A stretch of DNA of 23,452 bases from JACDDK01 sp038198445 (GCA_038198445.1 JBBPZZ010000035.1:1-23452), one strand, 5' to 3'; shown: positions 14,817 through 22,643, numbered from the stretch's first letter. Made by a program: numbers and translations. Notes: generated from the sequence alone by a model not told the origin.

Positions 14817-15179
14817 TCACGGCCCTACGCGTCCATAGACGTCTTCCAGCCGGACTATGTCGTCCTCGTCGAACTCGCCGAAGGATATCTCCAGTATCCT
14901 CACCGGATCTTCTCCGGTCGAGGAGAGGCGGTGGATGGTCTCCCTTGGAATGAACAGCTCCTCTTCCGGCGTGGGATGAAGGACTACGTCGTCCAACTCG
15001 ACGCGCGCGCCGGGGTCCAGAACGACCCAAAGTTCGTCGCGCCGGTGATGGTACTGGCGGGATAGGGTTCCGCCGGGCGCGACCGTGATGATCTTGACCG
15101 TGCAGGTCAGGTTGTGGGTGTACTGCTCGAAGCGGCCCCACGGCTTATCTACTTTTATTGAAGGCGGTTTGTAGTCCAT
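14817..15179 (-). CDS. Cupin protein, mannose-6-phosphate isomerase type II C-terminal domain
   Basis: A 120-residue stand-alone cupin. It resembles the isomerase domain at the C terminus of bifunctional ManC proteins: KPWGRFEQY (12-20), APGGTLSRQYHHRRDELWVV with likely metal ligands Gln42, His44 and Glu49, and IPRETIHRL with His83. It may interconvert mannose-6-phosphate and fructose-6-phosphate, or be a regulatory or epimerase-like cupin. No guanylyltransferase domain is attached. I chose ATG 15177-15179, which has TAGGAGC upstream and fits the family start. A longer reading frame upstream encodes no recognisable sequence. Confidence 0.85.
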   Translation of the reverse strand: MDYKPPSIKVDKPWGRFEQYTHNLTCTVKIITVAPGGTLSRQYHHRRDELWVVLDPGARVELDDVVLHPTPEEELFIPRETIHRLSSTGEDPVRILEISFGEFDEDDIVRLEDVYGRVGP

Positions 15180-15255
15180 AGTAAACGCTCCTATCTCATA
15201 CAGGATAAAACAGTTTAGAATATCCGCCCGCGCTTTTGCAGGAACGCTTCTCGAA

Positions 15256-15267
15256 GGGAATATTCCC
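15256..15267. promoter_or_regulatory. Perfect 12-bp palindrome GGGAATATTCCC
   Basis: It lies in the 295-nt divergent gap between the cupin gene (minus) and the ferredoxin gene (plus), about 77 nt upstream of the cupin start. Perfect symmetry suggests a dimeric regulator site. No regulator is encoded beside it. The rest of the gap shows a possible ferredoxin -10 (GATAAT, 15436-15441) but no convincing -35. Confidence 0.35.
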
Positions 15268-15474
15268 CAGCGACAAACACCGCCACCGCCCGAGCGCACG
15301 GCTTCTTATGTCCCACGGTTCCTTACCGCTCAATCGCCAGACACTCCACTTACATGAACCGGAAGCACCCACGAATATTATCCCATGCTTCTGGAAGTGC
15401 GCCGCCGGAGATTAGCGCCGGATACGAAAGAGTTGGATAATGGTCCGCTCTGGACACTAAAGTAGGAGGAGTAC

Positions 15475-15840
15475 ATGCCCAGGCTTGAGGTAGAAGGTGT
15501 CGGGGAGTTCGATGTCGAGGACGGCAAGCGGCTGGTCCTCGCGATAGAGGAGGACGCCGGGGTAGATATCCTCCACCGTTGCGGCGCCTACGCCAAATGC
15601 ACCACCTGCCGCATCGAGTACCTCGAAGGCGAGCCGGAGAAGATGACCAAAGCCGAACTCGAGGTGCTTCAGAGCCGCAACCTCCTCGGCGAAGTTCGTC
15701 TCTCATGCCAGGCCCTCTGCGACCACGACATGAAGGTGCGTCCCCTGATGACAGTGACCTCTATGGAGCTGGACGGTCCCGGCAACAAACCGGAGCCGAA
15801 CATCACGCCCGAACCCGAGTGGACCGAGAAGCCGGCCTGA
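15475..15840 (+). CDS. [2Fe-2S] ferredoxin
   Basis: A 121-residue plant-type ferredoxin. Cluster ligands are Cys36, Cys42, Cys45 and Cys78 (C-x5-C-x2-C-x32-C), in HRCGAYAKCTTCRIEYLEGEP and RLSCQ. It would carry electrons in the cytoplasm to an unidentified reductase or oxygenase. The ATG has an excellent ribosome site, TAGGAGGA at 15463-15470. The C-terminal tail from about residue 100 is Pro/Glu-rich and probably disordered. The gene converges with the LLM oxidoreductase six bases away. A functional link to that gene is possible but not shown. Confidence 0.93.
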   Translation: MPRLEVEGVGEFDVEDGKRLVLAIEEDAGVDILHRCGAYAKCTTCRIEYLEGEPEKMTKAELEVLQSRNLLGEVRLSCQALCDHDMKVRPLMTVTSMELDGPGNKPEPNITPEPEWTEKPA

Positions 15841-15846
15841 AGCTCC

Positions 15847-16812
15847 TTATTTGAAGTTCGGTACAACCTCCCTGGCGAACTTCTCGACCGGGGAGGTATC
15901 GTAGGCGATGCGGGGCATGTACGTGATGAAGTAGTTGACGCCCGCATCCACCATCGGCTGTAGCCGCTCAAAGATTTGCTCCGGCGTGCCGACCATGAAC
16001 TGCTTGGAGTACTCGTCGTAGCCCTGGCTGCCTCGTGCCTCGGCCGTCGCCTCCTCCGGGTCGTCGCCATCTTCGAGCAGGTAGACGTTAACGCTCGTGG
16101 AGCGGGTGATCTCCTCGAAGTCCCGTCCCAAATCGTCGCAGTGGCCTTTCAGCACCTCGAATTTGTGCTTGAGCGTGTCGATGTCGCCGTTGACGTTCGT
16201 CGCGTCGCCCCATTTCGCGACGAGCTTGAGGGTAACCTTCTCGCCGCCGCCCCCGATCCAGATCGGCGGGTGCGGTTTCTGGACACCTTTTGGTTCGTTG
16301 ATGGGTTTGTCGATGTTGTAGAACTCGCCGTCGAAAGTCGGGCCGTCTTCGGTGAACATGCGGTGGATGATCTCGCACGCCTCCTTGAACATCCGCATCC
16401 GTACCGGGACCTCCGGGAAGCCGTAGCCGTAGGCTTTCCACTCGTGCTCGTACCAGCCCGCCCCGAGCCCGCAGAGCAGACGCCCGTTGCTCATTACGTC
16501 TATGGTCGAGGCTATCTTGGCGAGCAGGGCCGGGTTACGGTAGCCGTTGCAGGTGACCATCTGCCCTATCTTGATGCGGGAGGTATCGCGGGCGAGACCC
16601 GCGCTGATCGTCCACGCCTCGAAGACGGTGTTCATCGTCGGCTCGGGGACGGTGTGGAAGTGGTCGTAGACCCAGATGGAGTCGTAGGCTCCCGTCTCCT
16701 CGGCGACCTTCGCCACCCGTGTCATAGCCTCGTACTGCTCGACCGGATCCTCTATCTCGACCAGGTCCATCCGCCAGCCCTGCGGTACGAAAACCCCGAA
16801 CTCAACCGCCAT
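15847..16812 (-). CDS. LLM class F420-dependent oxidoreductase
   Basis: A 321-residue luciferase-like TIM-barrel oxidoreductase. Such enzymes transfer hydride between F420H2 (or FMNH2) and an organic substrate. Recognisable segments: EFGVFVPQGW at the N terminus, YDSIWVYDHF, NPALLAKIASTIDVMSNGR, GLGAGWYEHEWKAYGY, and PHPPIWIGGGGEKVTLKL. Length fits the family. The ATG at 16810-16812 follows AGAAGGGGG closely. F420 rather than FMN use is inferred from family and presumed host. The substrate is unknown. A long opposite-strand frame across this gene is only its codon shadow. Confidence 0.92.
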   Translation of the reverse strand: MAVEFGVFVPQGWRMDLVEIEDPVEQYEAMTRVAKVAEETGAYDSIWVYDHFHTVPEPTMNTVFEAWTISAGLARDTSRIKIGQMVTCNGYRNPALLAKIASTIDVMSNGRLLCGLGAGWYEHEWKAYGYGFPEVPVRMRMFKEACEIIHRMFTEDGPTFDGEFYNIDKPINEPKGVQKPHPPIWIGGGGEKVTLKLVAKWGDATNVNGDIDTLKHKFEVLKGHCDDLGRDFEEITRSTSVNVYLLEDGDDPEEATAEARGSQGYDEYSKQFMVGTPEQIFERLQPMVDAGVNYFITYMPRIAYDTSPVEKFAREVVPNFK

Positions 16813-16874
16813 CAGCGACCCCCTTCTCTGTTTCTCGACGCCGGTATCTTACCCGCTGATCGTCTCCGGGGCTC

Positions 16875-18290
16875 TCAACGCCAGATTCTCAAATTCCCCT
16901 CAAGCGTGCCGACCGCGACGGCGATGCGTCCTTCTTTGTCCGTGGTGGCCGCGACGTTGGTGGCGAGGGTGCCGCCCAGAGGCAGCTCCCAGGCCCGCTT
17001 CACGCCGCTCTTGGTGTGGCGAACCGCCACCAGACCGTCGTACGAGGCGTTCGGGACCAGCAACTCCCAGGCACCGTCGCCGTCGAAGTCTCCGGCGCGG
17101 GCGGCATCGAGATTGCGGCTATAGATGGTATGTGATGGATAGCCGCGGCCGGTGTCCGCAAGCTCTAGTTTTCCGCTCTCCCGGTTTAGTCGGTAGAACT
17201 CCGTTGCCCCTCCGAGGTGCGGGGTGCGGGTGGCGGCTATCTCGATCTCTCCGTTCGGCCCGAACGGCCCGGCCGCGATGAGGTGCCGCCACTTCTGCGG
17301 GACTCCGATAAAAGGCCCGGCGGCGGCGAGCGCGCCATCCGGGGAGTACACGGAGATCCTGGCCCCCAGCCCCTCCGCGCTCTCCGTGACAGCCAGCAAC
17401 TCCTCTTCCCCGGCGCCGGGACTAAACCACAGCGGCGCGAGCGTCTCGAAGACGCCGCCGGACTCTGGCTGGATCTCCACGGCTAACTCGTAGCCGCCTC
17501 CTCCAGGCCTGAGCACGTCTATAGCGCCAGCCTCCAGATCGTCCTCCAAGACGCCATGGACGTAGCGATCCGTGGGGGACGACAGCACGGCAACCGCGCC
17601 GCTCTTGTTCTGGACGAGACGGGCGTCCGGGAGGGTAGAGAGCTGCGGACTCTCTCCCGGTTCGGTGAACAACTCGCCGCCCGAGGTGATGCCAAGGAGA
17701 CCCGCCTCGCCGCGGATGGGGTGCGTCAGACGCGAACCCCGGCCACTGGGCGCGGTTATTAGCTCCAGCCGGTCCCCCTCCACCGCGACGGCGGGTGGAG
17801 CGCCGGACGGGAGCTTGTCGGGAGCGGTGAGCCAGGGACTCACCTCGCCGCTCTCGCCGTCGAGCCGGAACGAGTCCACCCGGCCATCACCGTAGGCGAC
17901 GACCCAGGCGGTGTCGTCCTCCAGAGGCACGCCGACTACCCATTGCGGGGTGCCGCTCAGGGGTACGTCTATCGGCCCGGCTTCCGGCAAACGACCCCCA
18001 CCTCTCACCACGCGGTTGCCGGATGCCTCCCCGTAGGTATAGCCGTATGCGGTCGCCGCGTCCTCTGTCATGGAGGAGGCCATGCTGGTCCTGGCCGGGT
18101 CTTTGGTCCATCCCGGAGAGGAGTTGGCCGTGGCCTCGCCGGCGTCGCCAGTGGCTCCCTCAGGGTCCGCGTTTGTACGTGAGCCCATCTGCCCGACTGT
18201 TCGCCCGGTGGTGTCGGTAGTCCGAGAAGCCTCGGAGCAGGACGTTGCCAGGAGGAGCAGGCTCAGGGCGAGTATCAGGGGGCGGGAGAT
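16875..18290 (-). CDS. Putative lipoprotein with FG-GAP/VCBS-like repeat; start codon unresolved
   Basis: A secreted protein of about 470 residues. A hydrophobic signal segment LILALSLLLLATSC ends in a lipobox, with the Cys as the likely lipidated residue. A Thr/Gly/Ser-rich linker follows. The body has repeated beta-propeller-like strands, including AGDFDGDGAWELLVPN, whose DxDGDG loop (about residues 401-406) is typical of FG-GAP/VCBS calcium-binding repeats. It ends in GTLEGNLRIWR. No ATG, GTG or TTG exists upstream of the signal segment until deep inside the cobalamin adenosyltransferase gene, so the start given (ATC 18288-18290) is a placeholder. An in-frame CTG at 18276-18278 is another option. 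It follows the adenosyltransferase stop with almost no gap. The function is unrecognised. Confidence 0.75.
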   Translation of the reverse strand: MSRPLILALSLLLLATSCSEASRTTDTTGRTVGQMGSRTNADPEGATGDAGEATANSSPGWTKDPARTSMASSMTEDAATAYGYTYGEASGNRVVRGGGRLPEAGPIDVPLSGTPQWVVGVPLEDDTAWVVAYGDGRVDSFRLDGESGEVSPWLTAPDKLPSGAPPAVAVEGDRLELITAPSGRGSRLTHPIRGEAGLLGITSGGELFTEPGESPQLSTLPDARLVQNKSGAVAVLSSPTDRYVHGVLEDDLEAGAIDVLRPGGGGYELAVEIQPESGGVFETLAPLWFSPGAGEEELLAVTESAEGLGARISVYSPDGALAAAGPFIGVPQKWRHLIAAGPFGPNGEIEIAATRTPHLGGATEFYRLNRESGKLELADTGRGYPSHTIYSRNLDAARAGDFDGDGAWELLVPNASYDGLVAVRHTKSGVKRAWELPLGGTLATNVAATTDKEGRIAVAVGTLEGNLRIWR

Positions 18291-18291
18291 G

Positions 18292-18822
18292 TCAGGCCTG
18301 GCCCCGCGAGAGGGTCTGCTTGCCGTCCGCGGAGCGCGCGACGATAAAGAGGAGGTCGGAGAGACGGTTGATAACCCGCACGGCGTAGGGATGCTCGTCA
18401 GCGTATCCGGCGCCCACGAGGCTGCGTTCGGCGCGGCGCACCACGGAGCGGGCCACGTCGAGCAGAGCGCCGAGCCGGCTCTCGCCGGGAACGACGAACT
18501 CGCGTGGGATCTCCGTCCGCCCGCGCCACTGAGCGACGGCGTTTTCCACCAGCGCGAGGTCGTTTTCTCCGACGAAGTTGTCCTCCTTCGGCATCGCCAC
18601 GTCACCCATCACCCGGTACAGGAGCCGCTGCATCTCCAGCAGGAGATCGCCGATTTCACCCTCCGCCTCGGCGCGCGCGAGACCCAGGAAAGAGCTGGCC
18701 TCGTCCACGTCTCCGAGGACCGCAATGCGGCCGTCGGCCTTGCTCATTCGGCCGGAGCCCAGCATGGTCGTAGTGCCGTCGTCGCCACGGCCGGTCGAGA
18801 CCGGCGGATTGCTCTCGCTCAT
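18292..18822 (-). CDS. PduO-type cob(I)alamin adenosyltransferase
   Basis: A 176-residue ATP:corrinoid adenosyltransferase that makes adenosylcobalamin from cob(I)alamin and ATP. The phosphate-binding N-terminal motif STGRGDDGTT (9-18), VDEASSFLGLARA (39-51), VARSVVRRAER (123-133) and VINRLSDLLFIVAR (150-163) are all characteristic, and length is normal. The ATG 18820-18822 follows GGGAG. The first residues MSESNPPV are not conserved. It appears to share a transcript with the lipoprotein gene downstream. No cobalamin riboswitch is seen upstream. Confidence 0.93.
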   Translation of the reverse strand: MSESNPPVSTGRGDDGTTTMLGSGRMSKADGRIAVLGDVDEASSFLGLARAEAEGEIGDLLLEMQRLLYRVMGDVAMPKEDNFVGENDLALVENAVAQWRGRTEIPREFVVPGESRLGALLDVARSVVRRAERSLVGAGYADEHPYAVRVINRLSDLLFIVARSADGKQTLSRGQA

Positions 18823-18837
18823 CGAACTCCCATTCTA

Positions 18838-18850
18838 TCGAAGCCTTCGA
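18838..18850. promoter_or_regulatory. Dyad TCGAAG-C-CTTCGA upstream of the adenosyltransferase gene
   Basis: A perfect 6-bp inverted repeat with a one-base centre lies 16 nt upstream of the adenosyltransferase ATG, in the 211-nt divergent gap before the AAA+ gene. It may be an operator or a small leader hairpin. On the other side of the gap TAAGAT (19019-19024) lies 9 nt before the AAA+ ATG and could be a near-leaderless -10 element. Confidence 0.3.
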
Positions 18851-19033
18851 CAGCAACTTAACCCGGAATATCCAGAGGCGCAAGGAGACGGGGAGTGCAA
18901 GTGACAAGCGGAATAATATGGCCGCTCACTAGCGAGGAGCCTTGCGGGACGCCTGCCCACCCTACACCCGTGCGCCCCCTGCCTGAGTCTTCTTCCGACG
19001 GTTTTCGGTAGCGTGGGTTAAGATTAGCGGATC

Positions 19034-20584
19034 ATGAAACTTCGTATGAGCTTTCCCCTGATCCCCGACGGCCCTCTCGGACGGGCGGCGGCCGTCGCAT
19101 CCCGGCATCCTTCTTACAGGGTGGAGGGGACTAACGGCGCGGCGCGGGTCAATCTCGGGCTGGACCTTCCCTCTGACTGGCGTCCGCTCGATGATCTCTC
19201 GAACCTGTTGCGTGGTGAGAAGAGGGTCGAGTACACGGCGGACGGCGTGGCGCTCTCGGGCGGGGAGCTCTTCGACGGCCTGAGATGCTTCCTTCGCAAG
19301 CAGCGCTCCGGGAAGGCGGCAAGGGAGTGGTGTACGCCACGCTCACTCTCGGACAAGCAGCTATTCCCGTGCAAGCAGATCCACGTCTACGACAATGACC
19401 ACCTGACGGATAACTCCTGGTACGCTTTCGGTGAGATGGGCGAGGACGGCGTCTTTAATGTGGACAAGGATGGCATAACCGAGCGTGTCCTCTCCGACCT
19501 CGGGCCGTGCGTCCGGTGTCCCATCCTCGACCTCGACACGACCGCGGAGCTGGTCGCACGCCTGCCCGAACAGATCGACGCCGGCAAGGAAGAGGGCTGG
19601 CGCTATAGAGAGGACGGTGCCCTCACTGACTGGAAGGTCGTCAAGAACCGCGATGCAATCCTCGAAGAGACCTCATCCGCCGAGGAGAAGCAGACACTCA
19701 TCGAACGCCTGGCCCGGAGTGTGCGGAGCGGTGGTGCAGGGGTAGCGGCGGCGAGCGGTACCGCGCCGGGGAGCCGCAATGTGCCCGCCACCCGTTACGA
19801 AGACGTGGGCGGTATGCGTGAGACGATAGCTCTCGTGCGCGAAGCCGTCGAACTTCCCATAACGCACCCGGAGATCTTCAAGAAGCTGAACATCCGGCCG
19901 CATAAGGGCATCCTGTTCTACGGACCACCGGGAACCGGCAAGACGCTGCTGGCGCGGGCGGTGGCCCACGAGAGCGGGGCGCACTTCATCGCCGTGTCGG
20001 GGCCGGAGATCCTGAACAAGTTCTGGGGCCAGAGCGAGGCGAAGCTGCGCGCCATCTTCACCGAGGCCAGGACGAAATCACCGGCGATCATACTGTTCGA
20101 CGAGATAGATTCCTTCGCCTCCTCGCGCGACATGATGAGCGAGAGCTTCGAGGCGACCCTCGTCTCCCAGCTACTCTCGCTGATGGACGGCATGAACGAC
20201 CTGGGGAGGGTATGCGTCATCGCGACGACCAACCGTCCGAGCGCGCTGGACTCGGCGCTGAGGCGTCCGGGCCGCTTCGACCACGAGGTTGAGATCGGTC
20301 TGCCCGATACCGAAGCGCGCCTGCACATATTGAAGATCCATGCCAGAGACATGCCCACCGACCCGGACCTGGACCTCAAACAGCTCGCCGCCGCGACCCG
20401 CGACTACTCCGGCGCCGACCTCGAAGCCCTCTGCCGCGAGGCGGCGCTCGTCTGTATGCGCCGCACCATAAACCTCAAGGACTTCGAGAAGCGCATAGCC
20501 CCTCACCAGCTCTCCGCGCTCTCCATCACCACCTACGACTTCCGCACCGCCATGAAGCGCGTCGGTCCGAGCGTCCGCCGCTAG
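19034..20584 (+). CDS. Cdc48/p97-like AAA+ ATPase with one AAA module and an unrecognised N-terminal domain
   Basis: A 516-residue AAA+ ATPase, probably an unfoldase or remodeller. Residues 1 to about 245 form a domain I do not recognise, with Cys85, Cys100, Cys113 and a CVRC pair (Cys159, Cys162) that could bind zinc. The AAA module starts at RYEDVGGM (254-261). It has Walker A GPPGTGKT (297-304), pore loop KFWGQSE (329-335) with an aromatic pair, Walker B ILFDEID (353-359), sensor 1 ATTN (397-400), arginine fingers in LRRPGRFD (409-416), and GADLEALCREAA in the lid. It ends in VGPSVRR, close to the PSV ending of Cdc48 modules, and lacks the HbYX tail used to dock on proteasomes. The usual Cdc48 N-domain and second AAA module are absent. 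No Shine-Dalgarno sequence is clear at the ATG. Confidence 0.88.
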   Translation: MKLRMSFPLIPDGPLGRAAAVASRHPSYRVEGTNGAARVNLGLDLPSDWRPLDDLSNLLRGEKRVEYTADGVALSGGELFDGLRCFLRKQRSGKAAREWCTPRSLSDKQLFPCKQIHVYDNDHLTDNSWYAFGEMGEDGVFNVDKDGITERVLSDLGPCVRCPILDLDTTAELVARLPEQIDAGKEEGWRYREDGALTDWKVVKNRDAILEETSSAEEKQTLIERLARSVRSGGAGVAAASGTAPGSRNVPATRYEDVGGMRETIALVREAVELPITHPEIFKKLNIRPHKGILFYGPPGTGKTLLARAVAHESGAHFIAVSGPEILNKFWGQSEAKLRAIFTEARTKSPAIILFDEIDSFASSRDMMSESFEATLVSQLLSLMDGMNDLGRVCVIATTNRPSALDSALRRPGRFDHEVEIGLPDTEARLHILKIHARDMPTDPDLDLKQLAAATRDYSGADLEALCREAALVCMRRTINLKDFEKRIAPHQLSALSITTYDFRTAMKRVGPSVRR

Positions 20585-21510
20585 GCGGTAGCCCTCCAGG
20601 CCGTCGCTGATTCAGCAAGCTCGCGGGCGGCTTGAAGAGCCTCCGGGGCGAGGGAGTAGAGGTCTGGGCATAACTCCACGCAGCACGAGGGGTCCTCGGG
20701 GAAATCCACCCGCCCGAACAGTTCGCTGAGCGGGATGGCGCCTCTGCCCGGTGGCAGGTGCAGGTCTCCCAGCCCGTAGACGGCGTGCTCGGAGACCGGC
20801 GGCTCGCCCGTGAGGTTGGTCCTCCGCAGGTTGTCGTGAAGGTGTACGTGCCGGACGAGAGGCGCCACCGCGGCGCACTCCTCGAAGTAGTCAAAGCCGA
20901 AGACGCCCGCCGCGAGGGCCGCGTGTCCCACGTCCAGGCAGATGCCGACCGCGGGGTGGTCGACTGCGGAGACCTGTCCGGCCAACTCGGAGGGCCAGAC
21001 GGAGTAGTTGTACACATCGCCACGGACGATGGGTAATTCAGGATAGTAGTTCTCGACGGCGATGGTCGCGCCGATCTCTCCGGCCAGGTCTCCGGCCTCC
21101 CGCAAGGCGGACTGTTCGGCAAAGAGCTGCTCTCTCATGCTGTACCGGGAGTCGCGTGATCCTAGCCGTTGGCCGGCGTGACATACCACCGTCTTCGCGC
21201 CGATAATCTCCGCGAAGCGGAGGCTGGCGCTGAGTATGTTGCGCTGAAGGTTCCTGGTGGTCAGGTCCATGAGGTTGATCTCCAGCGGGGCGTGGACCGT
21301 GTACGCGAGATTTGCCTCCAGTAGCAACTCTCGAACCACTCGTAGCCGGAATTCGTCGAGGTTGCCGCCGAGGATGAGGCCGAGGTTTTGAGGCCAGATC
21401 TCCACGAAATCCGCCCCGAGGTTCTTTATGGATGCGAGGTCCTCCGCGAGTCTACGCACACCCTCCAAACGCAGGTGGGGCAATTGTATGCCCACGCTCC
21501 GAATACTCAA
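20581..21510 (-). CDS. Sugar phosphate isomerase/epimerase-like TIM-barrel protein (AP endonuclease 2 superfamily)
   Basis: A 309-residue xylose-isomerase-like TIM barrel. Metal-site segments appear in order: YTVHAPLEINLMD, TVVCHAGQ, IAVENYYPE (Glu), ICLDVGHA (Asp and His), and VRHVHLHDN, followed by GDLHLPPGRGAIPL. Members isomerise or epimerise sugars or act as endonuclease IV, and the exact substrate cannot be decided. The TTG start at 21508-21510 is backed by GGGAGGAAGGAA upstream. Convergent with the AAA+ gene, it shares a four-base CTAG that supplies both stop codons. It is divergent from the methyltransferase gene. Confidence 0.82.
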   Translation of the reverse strand: MSIRSVGIQLPHLRLEGVRRLAEDLASIKNLGADFVEIWPQNLGLILGGNLDEFRLRVVRELLLEANLAYTVHAPLEINLMDLTTRNLQRNILSASLRFAEIIGAKTVVCHAGQRLGSRDSRYSMREQLFAEQSALREAGDLAGEIGATIAVENYYPELPIVRGDVYNYSVWPSELAGQVSAVDHPAVGICLDVGHAALAAGVFGFDYFEECAAVAPLVRHVHLHDNLRRTNLTGEPPVSEHAVYGLGDLHLPPGRGAIPLSELFGRVDFPEDPSCCVELCPDLYSLAPEALQAARELAESATAWRATA

Positions 21511-21624
21511 GCGATTCCTTCCTCCCTTCGAGCCGCGAGAAAACTGCGGGCAAGTATAAGGTCGTGGTCTCTTCCTTGAGTGAAAGGGATGTTAATGGTG
21601 GGTAAATCTTGAATTTAATCGACC

Positions 21625-21633
21625 TTGTACAAT
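21625..21633 (+). promoter_or_regulatory. TTGTACAA palindrome with overlapping -10 (TACAAT)
   Basis: TACAAT (21628-21633, 5 of 6 to consensus) overlaps the 8-bp palindrome TTGTACAA (21625-21632). It lies about 66 nt upstream of the methyltransferase start. TTGAAT at 21609-21614 is spaced too closely to be its -35. The rest of the 188-nt gap upstream of the methyltransferase holds no resolvable gene. Confidence 0.3.
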
Positions 21634-21698
21634 GCGGCTACGATTCGCAAGAAGCATTACTTCACGGGCAGAAAGATAGATTGGGGAGAGGAGTTGCG

Positions 21699-22532
21699 AT
21701 GAGCAGCTACGAAAACTACACACGGAAATCAAGGAACTATGACAAGACGCGGGAGCCGGTGGGCACTGTGATCACCGTCGGAAGCTTCGCCCACGCGCCG
21801 ACACCGCTGGACGAGATGGTGGTGCTGGACGCCGGTTGCGGTACCGGCAACTACTCGCGCGCGATGCTCGACTACGTCGGCCGGATCGAGGCGGTAGACA
21901 TGAACCCCGGAATGTTGGAGGTCGCCGCCCGGAAGCTGGCGCGGCCCCAGGCCGAGGGCCGAATCTCTTTCCACTCCTCCCGAATCGACGATTTGCCCTT
22001 CGAGGACGCGACGTTCGACGGGGTCATGATCAATCAGGTGCTCCATCATTTGCCGGACGAGCCCTCGAAAGGTTTCTCCGCCCACCGTCAAGTCTTCCAG
22101 GAGTTTGCCCGCGTCTTGAAGCCCGGCGGGGTCCTCGTGGTCAATACCTGCTCACACGAGCAACTGCGCCACGGCTACTGGCACTACTACCTGATCCCCG
22201 AGGCGGCCGACGCGCTGCGAAGCCGCTACGCTCCACTCGAAGAGCTGGAGGAGATACTCGCCGACCGCGGTTTCGAGCACCGGGGCAATTTCGTCCCGGT
22301 CGACGCCACGGTCCAGGGAGAGGCCTACTTCGACCCTCACGGTCCCTTGAACAAAGACTGGCGGGACGGTGATTCCATCTGGTCGCTGGTCGCCGAGGAC
22401 AGGCTGGAACGGGCGCTCCTAAAGCTCCGGGAAATGGACGAAAGGGACAAGTTGGAAGACTACGTGGCCCGCAACGACGCCCGGCGTCATGACATAGGCC
22501 AGATCACCATACTCACCGCCTCCCGGAAGTAG
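21699..22532 (+). CDS. Class I SAM-dependent methyltransferase
   Basis: A 277-residue enzyme with a Rossmann-fold methyltransferase core: motif I VLDAGCGTGNYSRA (43-56), the acidic residue Asp67 after the second strand, DDLPFEDATFDGVMINQVLHHL (97-118), and ARVLKPGGVLVVNT. It resembles UbiE/Methyltransf_11 proteins acting on small molecules. The substrate is unknown. I chose ATG 21699 because GGGGAGAGGAG lies directly upstream. The longer frame from 21609 has no ribosome site and adds 30 unconserved residues over the promoter region. Confidence 0.9.
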   Translation: MSSYENYTRKSRNYDKTREPVGTVITVGSFAHAPTPLDEMVVLDAGCGTGNYSRAMLDYVGRIEAVDMNPGMLEVAARKLARPQAEGRISFHSSRIDDLPFEDATFDGVMINQVLHHLPDEPSKGFSAHRQVFQEFARVLKPGGVLVVNTCSHEQLRHGYWHYYLIPEAADALRSRYAPLEELEEILADRGFEHRGNFVPVDATVQGEAYFDPHGPLNKDWRDGDSIWSLVAEDRLERALLKLREMDERDKLEDYVARNDARRHDIGQITILTASRK

Positions 22533-22545
22533 ATATTTCACGAAA

Positions 22546-22577
22546 GTTTCACACAAGTTTTACATGTGGTTTACAAT
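22546..22577 (+). promoter_or_regulatory. Promoter overlapped by three direct repeats GTTT(C/T)ACA
   Basis: Repeats GTTTCACA (22546-22553), GTTTTACA (22557-22564) and GTTTACA (22569-22575) begin 11 and 12 nt apart, so they lie on nearly the same face of the helix. They coincide with a good sigma-70 promoter: TTCACA (22548-22553, 5 of 6), an 18-nt spacer, and TACAAT (22572-22577, 5 of 6). Transcription would start near 22584 and read into the phosphotransferase gene. The pattern suggests repression by a regulator binding tandem sites. The regulator is not in the window. Confidence 0.6.
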
Positions 22578-22643
22578 GAAGGACCTGGTTGCATACGCCG
22601 TGGGGAAACCTGACTAGCGAATCTTATATAGAATGGAGCGGAA

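Noticed and set aside
15976..17124. Long plus-strand open frame (382 codons) across the LLM oxidoreductase and lipoprotein genes
   Set aside because: It is antisense to a clearly recognised enzyme, shows no family motif, and is expected from GC-rich codon bias.
18291..18605. N-terminal extension of the lipoprotein frame up to an ATG at 18605
   Set aside because: The extension lies within the adenosyltransferase coding sequence and reads as Arg/Ser/Pro-rich noise, and the signal segment would then be internal.
18823..19033. Cobalamin riboswitch upstream of the adenosyltransferase
   Set aside because: No B12-box-like conserved segment is seen in the short leader, only a small dyad.
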